Part shown: piece by piece, positions 57,891 through 64,000 of the stretch | Layout: each line of letters starts with the position of its first letter | How positions within the stretch are numbered: position 1 is the stretch's first letter | From: Eubacterium nodatum ATCC 33099 | GTDB lineage: Bacteria; Bacillota; Clostridia; Peptostreptococcales; Anaerovoracaceae | DNA length: 64,000 nt | Reading direction: 5' to 3' | Assembly: GCA_000510425.1 (NCBI GenBank) | Contig: AZKM01000006.1 | Coordinates: forward strand, 124,001 to 188,000 | The notes under the pieces: generated by a model | What the model saw: the letters and a program-made list of their open reading frames with translations, nothing else | What the model was told of the DNA's origin: nothing | The model's database searches: none | Position numbers and translations under genes: made by a program

Positions 57891-57919
57891 TTGAAAAAAA
57901 GTTCTGTACATGATATAAT
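57891..57919 (+). promoter_or_regulatory. Sigma-70-type promoter of the small unknown gene
   Basis: TTGAAA (57891-57896) and TATAAT (57914-57919) are separated by exactly 17 bp. The promoter lies within the longest possible open frame of the downstream gene, which shows that the frame's upstream part is not translated. Confidence 0.75.
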
Positions 57920-57983
57920 ATCGAAAAATGAAAGCTATAAACTTTGTAAATCAAATAGAAAAATCAGAAAGGAAGTTGAACTC

Positions 57984-58415
57984 TTGAGCAAAAACAATAT
58001 AAGCTATGCACGGGATTTAGTAATTCGACACAGCAAAGATTATCAACTATACTTAACCCAATATATTTCAGAATGTAAGAAGAACAAGAAGGTGCTGGAC
58101 TTTACACCCTACTTGAAATCTACAATGGAGGGAATCTTCTACTCTGCAATCAATGAGGCTCTTTGGGATCCGATGACAAATTCCGCTTCTATTAAAAATA
58201 TAGAGAAAATATGCGATTTAAAAACCAGTCTTGACAAAACCGGTAAAAAAGCGGGACGAAGCCTTCATACTCCTACCTATGCTGCAATCTTAATAGCTTC
58301 CTCTGTTTCTGATGCACCGGTTTCTGCAGATGATACCGAAGAACTTTATGCTTTGGATAAAAGTGTTCGTTCATATTTTGAAATTACTTCAAAAAAAATC
58401 GCTTCAGAATTATAG
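57984..58415 (+). CDS. Small protein of unknown function (143 residues)
   Basis: I do not recognise this protein. The chosen start is a TTG at 57984 with AAAGGAAG about nine bases before it, because a clear promoter occupies the more distant part of the frame. It is predicted to be mostly helical and soluble, with charged residues throughout and no signal or membrane segment. A 19-codon open frame (57928-57987) begins directly after the promoter, and its TGA overlaps the TTG, which suggests possible translational coupling. The gene converges with the DNA methyltransferase gene at 58473. Confidence 0.6.
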   Translation: MSKNNISYARDLVIRHSKDYQLYLTQYISECKKNKKVLDFTPYLKSTMEGIFYSAINEALWDPMTNSASIKNIEKICDLKTSLDKTGKKAGRSLHTPTYAAILIASSVSDAPVSADDTEELYALDKSVRSYFEITSKKIASEL

Positions 58416-58472
58416 AGTCACACTTTTAGGGTATTAGTATCTGCTTGACAAGGATAGCTTTTGAGATTGTTT

Positions 58473-59858
58473 TTATACGGTTACCTGATTTAATTCGATA
58501 TATTTGGAGTTACCGAATAAGTCAACAATCTTAACTGCGGTTTTCCTGTTATTAAAAAAGTCTTTTTCGATAATGCAGTGTTCTTTCACCTTATTTTTTT
58601 CTTTAAAAATGGTTTGATATTCATTAAACACCCCATTACAGATAAACCCTACACTCCAGTATTTAATTTCATTTCTGTCCAGAGGACAAATACTATAGCT
58701 TGTAAAATCATGTATACAAACTTCTACTTGTTTTATATTCTCACATAGCTCAATTTCACTTTTGGGTGCTACATCTTTAACACCGGAAATATTATCGCGA
58801 AGCTCCAACTCATTAAAAACTTGAAAACTTGCATCTTTTTTTGCCATTCTTTCGATACAGCTTTCTACAGCCAACTTGCTTTCATCACACAAAATAAATT
58901 TTCTTCCCAGATTTTCGCAGGCTGCTGCCAAAGTTCCGCTACCCGAAAAAAAATCTCCGCAAAGGTCTCCTTCAGATGTGGATGCAGAAATAATCCGCTC
59001 CAGAAGCGCTTCCGGTTTCTGTGTGGCATAACCGGTTCTTTCCCTGGAGGTTCTCCCTACCATATCTATATTCCAAACATCTTTCATATTAACCAGCGTG
59101 TACCAGCCAATTTCATCCTCAAATTCTTCAATCCCTTTGAATTTATATGGTTTGAACTGTCTGTTATACGATTTCTCCTTTAAAGGATTAAATTTATATT
59201 TTGATGACTTACTATACACCAAAAGGTTATCGTGTTTTCTGGAAAATCTCCTCCTGCTGCTGCCTCCGGATTTATATGTCCAAATAATCTCATTAACAAA
59301 ATTATTTTCACCAAAGATTTCATCCATAAGGATCTTAACATAGTGAACTATATGCCAATCCAGATGAATCCATATAAGTCCATCTTCGGCAAGAATTTCT
59401 TTCATAAGCAGAAGGCCTGCTGCAATTTTTACCAAGTAATCTTTCTTTCCGTTTTTCCATTTATCTCCATATGCTAAACATTTTATATTTTCATCACTCA
59501 CATTAACTACAGCGTGGTAATTTGCTTTAGTAAAAAAAGGCGGATCAATATATATTAAGTTGAATTTCCCTTGAAATTCTCCGGATTTTGCCATTTCACT
59601 CAGCAGATTTATATTATTCCCATGGTATATCTTATTACTGACTATTTGGGTATTGCCCCAATCTGATGAACTCTGCTCTTTATTTTTGCTGTTTCTGTCA
59701 AGTCTTTCCAGATCATCAGAAGTACACTTATCACACTCTCCTCCATTCAACAGTTCTCCCTTTCCAAAGATTTCGGTCGGATAGAAAATGTGATTACTAT
59801 TTGCCTCTATGACCTTCTTTGCAGCTTCAACTATTTCAATATAATCTTTTATACTCAT
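58473..59858 (-). CDS. Beta-class site-specific DNA methyltransferase (orphan)
   Basis: The 461-residue DNA amino-methyltransferase has the catalytic motif first (IDPPF, about residue 105) and the SAM motif near the end (DFFSGSGTLAAAC, about residue 315), the beta arrangement of type III Mod-like enzymes. The catalytic motif has F where Y is usual. TGYATQKPEALLERII precedes the SAM site. About 110 C-terminal residues are not recognised. No restriction subunit is seen next to it. It ends 4 bp before the Nudix gene on the same strand, so it probably shares that transcript. Confidence 0.88.
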   Translation of the reverse strand: MSIKDYIEIVEAAKKVIEANSNHIFYPTEIFGKGELLNGGECDKCTSDDLERLDRNSKNKEQSSSDWGNTQIVSNKIYHGNNINLLSEMAKSGEFQGKFNLIYIDPPFFTKANYHAVVNVSDENIKCLAYGDKWKNGKKDYLVKIAAGLLLMKEILAEDGLIWIHLDWHIVHYVKILMDEIFGENNFVNEIIWTYKSGGSSRRRFSRKHDNLLVYSKSSKYKFNPLKEKSYNRQFKPYKFKGIEEFEDEIGWYTLVNMKDVWNIDMVGRTSRERTGYATQKPEALLERIISASTSEGDLCGDFFSGSGTLAAACENLGRKFILCDESKLAVESCIERMAKKDASFQVFNELELRDNISGVKDVAPKSEIELCENIKQVEVCIHDFTSYSICPLDRNEIKYWSVGFICNGVFNEYQTIFKEKNKVKEHCIIEKDFFNNRKTAVKIVDLFGNSKYIELNQVTV

Positions 59859-59862
59859 AATA

Positions 59863-60486
59863 TCATTCTATATTCTTAAATATTTCTAACATGTATTCTG
59901 TGATTCTGGCAGTCAAGCCCCAAATAGTTCTCCCATCCACCTTAACAATGGGAATTGTCCATGAACCCTGTCGCCATCTGTAATTTTTATCTATGCCTAT
60001 CTTTTCATAAGGAAAATCATCAGCCATTTCTCCTGAAATTTTCTGATGAATATGTTCAAAGTCATTAAGATTAAAATTATCAATTTCAATTAAGAAAAGT
60101 TCTTCTACCTCATTTTCCTCAACGCTTGCATTACTATAGTCCTCATATTCAATAAGCCCTATATATGTATAGAGTGTATAATTTGCATACCCCTGTAAAA
60201 TGCCGCCAATTCCGATTTCTTTAATCTTATCTAAAGGAATGCCGGTTTCTTCTGCAGTTTCTCTGTATGCCGCTTCCTTAAAAGTTTCGCCCGGCTCAAC
60301 ATGACCTCCCGGAAAACAAATCTCGCCGGGGTCACTGTCAAGTTTGCCGGACCTCACCTCATACATAAAAAAAAGCTTCTCTTCTTTTCTGACAATGGGA
60401 ACAAGCACGCTGAAATCCTTATGCTTTCCGATATATTCAGCCGTTCTATTTCTATAAAAGTTTACCAGTTTTTCTAAGTTCATCAT
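59863..60486 (-). CDS. Nudix hydrolase (CoA pyrophosphatase-like)
   Basis: The Nudix box is complete: GGHVEPGETFKEAAYRETAEETGI fits G-x5-E-x7-R-E-x2-E-E-x-G-hydrophobic. The preceding segment SDPGEICFPGG matches the CoA-pyrophosphatase subgroup (UPF0035 type), so CoA or acyl-CoA is the likely substrate. The open frame to 60513 uses a TTG that overlaps a terminator, so I chose the ATG at 60486, with a second ATG right after it. The ribosome-binding site is weak. Confidence 0.88.
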   Translation of the reverse strand: MMNLEKLVNFYRNRTAEYIGKHKDFSVLVPIVRKEEKLFFMYEVRSGKLDSDPGEICFPGGHVEPGETFKEAAYRETAEETGIPLDKIKEIGIGGILQGYANYTLYTYIGLIEYEDYSNASVEENEVEELFLIEIDNFNLNDFEHIHQKISGEMADDFPYEKIGIDKNYRWRQGSWTIPIVKVDGRTIWGLTARITEYMLEIFKNIE

Positions 60487-60499
60487 TCGTATACCTATT

Positions 60500-60522
60500 A
60501 AAAAAAGGGGCAAACCGCCCCC
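60500..60522 (-). terminator. Rho-independent terminator after the small P-loop gene
   Basis: On the minus strand GGGGC-ggttt-GCCCC forms the stem and seven T follow. It lies 27-49 bp after the stop of the small P-loop gene. Confidence 0.8.
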
Positions 60523-60548
60523 TATATTTACTTAAATATTGAATTATC

Positions 60549-60971
60549 CTAGTTCAAAAGCTCATAGTTTGCAAAATCAACGCCAATCATCTCTTCCTTT
60601 TCCGCTGACAGGCTTACCACAAAATTCATTCCGTAATTATTTGAAATTGCACTCAGTCTGTCCAAAAATTCCGGAAGATCACCCAACGAGAAATCTGCAT
60701 GTTTCAAAATGCTGTCAATATAAATAGTTTCTATATCGTGATCAGAGCTGATAATTCCATATATAAAGCCGATGTATTCGTCGCTGTTTGTAATATGTTC
60801 AAAATCCTCCATGCAAATTACTCGAATCCTGTACTTAAGATCATACATCAATCTTGAGTTTTTATTTATAAAGATTATACTGCCCTTGCTGTCTTCAATC
60901 TGGTCGTTTGCTAAATTAATCATCTGCTTAGTTTTACCGGTTCCTTTGTGTCCAATAAGTAGTTTAACCAT
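60549..60971 (-). CDS. Small P-loop protein, function unknown
   Basis: The 140-residue protein has a Walker A motif GHKGTGKTK near the N terminus and a possible Walker B (TIYIDSIL) at about residue 90. I know of similar small proteins in clostridial genomes without an assigned role. GGAGG nine bases before the ATG at 60971 sets the start; the frame extends to 61010. It lies between rlmN and the Nudix gene. Confidence 0.75.
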   Translation of the reverse strand: MVKLLIGHKGTGKTKQMINLANDQIEDSKGSIIFINKNSRLMYDLKYRIRVICMEDFEHITNSDEYIGFIYGIISSDHDIETIYIDSILKHADFSLGDLPEFLDRLSAISNNYGMNFVVSLSAEKEEMIGVDFANYELLN

Positions 60972-61094
60972 GCTATCGCCCTCCAATCGGTTTTCTTTTA
61001 TTGCCATCAATTATACACCAAATTCAATTATTATTCAATCTAAAATATCCTTTTGTTACAGAATCTTTAAGCACTATTTTTCATCTTTTTTTAT

Positions 61095-62111
61095 CTAATT
61101 ATCCAGTCTAAGCTGTCCGCAGGCACCATTTATATCGTCTCCCAGTTGCCTTCTGACTGTACATGGAATACCTTTTTCCTCAAGATACTTGCAAATTTCC
61201 ATTGCTCTCTTTCTTCCCGCCGTCTTCAGACCATTTTCACTAACTTCATTCAATGGAATCAGATTTATGTGACACAAAATTTTTGATACCAGTTTTTCTA
61301 ATTCCTGTACTGTTTTATCATCATCATTTACGCCTTTTATTAAAGCAAACTCAAAAGTAATTCTTCTGTGGGTTATTTCAGTATACTTCACAGCTTCTTT
61401 CATCAAACGGGAAAGCTTATATTTATTGTTTATAGGCATAATTGCACTTCTTTTATCATCGTTTACTGCGTGTAAAGAAATAGCAAGATTTACCTGGGGA
61501 AAATCTTTTGCAAATCGCTCTATAACAGGAGCTAATCCACAGGTAGAAACCGTAAAATGTCTCATGCCCGTATTTCTTCCATTGGGGTCGTTCATTATCT
61601 TCAGGAACTTGGAAAGGTTTTCATAATTATCGAAGGGTTCTCCCGTTCCCATTACAACTATTCTACTGACATTTTCACCTGTAATCTCCTCTATATCCAT
61701 GACTTGAGAAATAAGTTCTCCTGCCGTCAGATTTCTGGCAAGTCCCAAAGTGCCGGAAGCACAGAATTTACATCCCATTCTGCATCCCGCCTGAGATGAG
61801 ATACAAACACTGTTTCCGTATTTATATTTCATAAATACGCTTTCTATCTTATGTCCGTCCTCTAATGCAAAAAGGAACTTTTGAGTTCCATCTTCCTTTG
61901 ATACTTGCTTTTTTTCCAGTTTCAAAGTTCCAAGCCGACATTTTCTTTCCAATTTACTCAGGAAAGCTTCCGGCAGATTTCTCATCTCCCGGAAGCTTCT
62001 TGTACCTTTATATATCCAGTTATAGATTTGCTTTGCTCGAAACTTCGATTGCCCCATTGCCTCAACAAAATCCTGTAATTCAGCTAATGTCAAGTTTCTA
62101 AGATCAACCAT
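61095..62111 (-). CDS. rlmN: Dual-specificity rRNA/tRNA adenine-C2 methyltransferase RlmN
   Basis: This radical SAM enzyme makes m2A2503 in 23S rRNA and m2A37 in some tRNAs. The cluster motif is CRMGCKFC; SSQAGC precedes it, VVMGTGEP follows, and CGQLR near the C terminus supplies the methyl-carrying cysteine. The length of 338 residues is normal. The ATG overlaps the ileS stop as TAATG, so the two are coupled. In related genomes the gene usually follows rsmB; here it is moved. Confidence 0.96.
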   Translation of the reverse strand: MVDLRNLTLAELQDFVEAMGQSKFRAKQIYNWIYKGTRSFREMRNLPEAFLSKLERKCRLGTLKLEKKQVSKEDGTQKFLFALEDGHKIESVFMKYKYGNSVCISSQAGCRMGCKFCASGTLGLARNLTAGELISQVMDIEEITGENVSRIVVMGTGEPFDNYENLSKFLKIMNDPNGRNTGMRHFTVSTCGLAPVIERFAKDFPQVNLAISLHAVNDDKRSAIMPINNKYKLSRLMKEAVKYTEITHRRITFEFALIKGVNDDDKTVQELEKLVSKILCHINLIPLNEVSENGLKTAGRKRAMEICKYLEEKGIPCTVRRQLGDDINGACGQLRLDN

Positions 62112-64000
62112 TATACTCTCTCGATCTTTAATCCCGTCTTATGCCCGTTTATATCAAATTCCGGAAGACTAGCTGATTCTTCAAGGGTTAATGCCAATGT
62201 TTCACTCTTGATATATTCTTCATACTTGCTGACTGCTCCTAAAACCTCTGCATCTGCCGATATAAAAATGTTGATGTTATCCATCATTTCGTAATTATTT
62301 TGCTTACGCATCTGCTGGATCTTTGAAATTATTTCTCTTGAAATCCCTTCATCTATCAGTTCTTGGCTAAGATTTGTATCCAAAATAGCAAAGATATTAT
62401 TTTCCATAGCAACAGCGAAACCTTCTTTAGCAGAAATTTTTACATCTACAAAATCCTTTTCTACAGCAATTTTTTCATCATTCAAATCAAGTTCAACGCT
62501 TCCATTCTGTTCAAGCTTTGAAATAAACTCCTCTGCGTTTTCCTTTGCAATAGCACTGCCAAACGCCTTGATATTCTTTCCGAGAACAGGACCGGCAACC
62601 TTAAAGTTCGGTTTCAGAGAGAAATCCATATACTTGCTCAGCTCCTGAGCAAAAACGACTTCCTTCACATTCAGCTCCTCCATTATAAGAGGAGTCATAT
62701 CTTCAACAAGGTCTTTGAACTTTCCGTCCACAAGAACACCGGCTAACGGCTGACGGACTTTTAGGCTTTCCTTTTCTCTGATGCCTCTTCCGAGATTACA
62801 AACAGCCCTTACGACATCCATTCTTTTTTCAACTTTGTCATCGATAAGTTTTTCGTTGACCTGTGGAAAATATGCAATATGCACAGTTTCCTCCCCCGTT
62901 AACTTCTTATACATTTCATCTGAAATAAATGGAGCTATAGGTGCAATTATCCTTGCAATACCCTCAAGAACCTCATAAGTTGTTGCAAATACGCTTTCCT
63001 TATCCTCACTCATTCCTTCACTGTAAAATCTGCGGCGAGCTCTTCTGATATACCAGTTAGAAAGGTCTTCATTTACAAACTCTGTAATAGCTCTTACTGT
63101 TTTCATATGATCGTAACGGTCCATAGATTCTGTCACGCCACGAATTAATTTATTATATTTAGATAAAATCCACCTGTCCAGTTCCGGTCTCTTTTCATAA
63201 GCAACTGAAAGTGCTTTAACGTCTATGTTATCCAAGTTACCATATAATACAAAGAAATTATACACATTCTTAAGAGTCCCGAAGAATTTACTTACGATCT
63301 CCTGAAGTCCTTCCTCATCAAACTTAGTCGGTGTCCAGGCAGGCGAAACATTCAACAGGTACCAACGGGTAGCATCCGCACCATACTTATTGAGCATTTC
63401 GAACGGATCAACTGTATTTCCAACATGCTTGGACATCTTCTTGCCATTTTTATCCAGCAGCAAATCATTTACCAGAACATTCTTGTACGGTGATTTTCCC
63501 ATAATAAATGTCGAAATTGCCATCAATGAATAAAACCAGCCTCTTGTCTGATCAATGCCCTCACAAATGAAGTCTGCCGGAAAAAGTTTGTCAAAGTCAT
63601 CCTCATGTTCAAACGGATAGTGCCACTGTGCAAAAGGCATTGCTCCGGAATCAAACCAACAGTCTATTACTTCAGGAATTCTGGTCATAGGTTTGCCGCA
63701 ATGGGAACATTTAACATGAACATCATCTACAAACGGGCGATGCAGTTCTACAGTTTCATCAATATTCTCTACAGCCTTTTCAACCAATTCCGCTCTGCTT
63801 CCGATACATTCCAAATGTCCACAGTCACATTTCCAAATAGGAATTGGCATACCCCAGTATCTGCTTCTTGAAATTGCCCAGTCCTTAACTTCAGAAAGCC
63901 AATTCCCAAATCTCTTCTCACCTACAAAAGGAGGAAACCAATTTACACTATTGTTATTTTCAACTAACTGTTCCTTCAGCCTGCTCATTTCAATATACCA
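62111..64000 (-). CDS. ileS: Isoleucyl-tRNA synthetase, 5' end outside the window
   Basis: The last 629 residues of the synthetase are present. The frame is open to position 64000 (WYIE precedes MSRLKEQL), so the apparent ATG at 63988 is internal. KMSKH is the ATP-binding signature. Zinc-type CDCGHLEC and CSHCGKPM motifs lie in the insert before it, and no C-terminal zinc finger is seen. This looks like the IleS2 (eukaryote/archaea-like) type rather than the classical bacterial one. It is followed directly by rlmN. Confidence 0.95.
   Translation of the reverse strand, partial: WYIEMSRLKEQLVENNNSVNWFPPFVGEKRFGNWLSEVKDWAISRSRYWGMPIPIWKCDCGHLECIGSRAELVEKAVENIDETVELHRPFVDDVHVKCSHCGKPMTRIPEVIDCWFDSGAMPFAQWHYPFEHEDDFDKLFPADFICEGIDQTRGWFYSLMAISTFIMGKSPYKNVLVNDLLLDKNGKKMSKHVGNTVDPFEMLNKYGADATRWYLLNVSPAWTPTKFDEEGLQEIVSKFFGTLKNVYNFFVLYGNLDNIDVKALSVAYEKRPELDRWILSKYNKLIRGVTESMDRYDHMKTVRAITEFVNEDLSNWYIRRARRRFYSEGMSEDKESVFATTYEVLEGIARIIAPIAPFISDEMYKKLTGEETVHIAYFPQVNEKLIDDKVEKRMDVVRAVCNLGRGIREKESLKVRQPLAGVLVDGKFKDLVEDMTPLIMEELNVKEVVFAQELSKYMDFSLKPNFKVAGPVLGKNIKAFGSAIAKENAEEFISKLEQNGSVELDLNDEKIAVEKDFVDVKISAKEGFAVAMENNIFAILDTNLSQELIDEGISREIISKIQQMRKQNNYEMMDNINIFISADAEVLGAVSKYEEYIKSETLALTLEESASLPEFDINGHKTGLKIERV

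Noticed and set aside
57891..57983. An N-terminal extension of the small unknown protein starting at a TTG at 57891
   Set aside because: The segment contains a consensus promoter with correct spacing, so it is not part of the mRNA's coding sequence.
63988..64000. A start codon of ileS at 63988
   Set aside because: The frame is open to the window edge and matches internal synthetase sequence; the catalytic N-terminal part lies outside.

Overview
The window comes from a low-G+C, strictly fermentative Clostridia-type bacterium. It probably lies near the Anaerovoracaceae (Clostridiales family XIII) and Clostridium aminobutyricum. This placement rests on the gene order priA-def-fmt-(YugP)-rsmB-stp-prkC-rsgA-rpe, on A/T-rich DNA with strong Shine-Dalgarno sites, and on a complete set of genes for 4-aminobutyrate (GABA) fermentation whose proteins resemble AbfT and AbfD of C. 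aminobutyricum. The taxonomy is an inference, because no search could be run.

Layout. Positions 1-2533 (minus) hold an A/T-rich accessory pair, an N6-adenine DNA methyltransferase and a GHKL ATPase cut by the window edge. They sit downstream of a housekeeping run on the same strand: ruvC-ruvA-ruvB-queA-cupin-tgt-rlmD (2587-8982). argR-recN (9185-11278, plus) converge on a large secreted M14 metallopeptidase (11528-15025, minus). Positions 15398-26188 (minus) form the GABA fermentation operon: ctfA-ctfB-thiolase-aminotransferase-gabT-abfD-abfT-4-hydroxybutyrate dehydrogenase-gdhA. A sigma-54 promoter with an upstream palindrome precedes it, and a rho-independent terminator ends it. The adjacent sigma-54 activator (26447-28582) has an unusual dehydrogenase-like N-terminal domain and follows a DUF2889 gene. 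Positions 29736-35543 encode a three-subunit NuoE/NuoF/NuoG-like flavin and iron-sulfur complex whose large subunit fuses a GltD-like module to a formate-dehydrogenase-like domain that lacks the catalytic Cys/Sec.

Positions 35689-54288 are mostly core functions: an EamA transporter, holA, comEC, a class A PBP (plus strand), then rpe, rsgA, prkC, stp, rsmB (frameshifted), a YugP-type protease, fmt, def, priA, asnA and queH. Positions 54374-64000 hold a radical SAM protein, a secreted glucosaminidase with SH3 domains, tdk, an unknown small protein, an orphan DNA methyltransferase, a Nudix hydrolase, a small P-loop protein, rlmN and the 3' part of ileS.

How the parts work together (inference). 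GABA is transaminated to succinic semialdehyde by GabT, and GdhA regenerates 2-oxoglutarate. The semialdehyde is reduced to 4-hydroxybutyrate, activated by AbfT and converted to crotonyl-CoA by AbfD. Thiolase and CtfAB serve the acetyl-CoA/acetoacetyl-CoA end of the oxidative branch. The NuoEFG-like complex could balance NADH, NADPH and ferredoxin for this metabolism. Degenerate tandem duplications of three different periods (21, 37 and 47 bp) occur in rlmD, at the queA start and in front of gabT. No tRNA, rRNA, CRISPR array or insertion sequence was seen.
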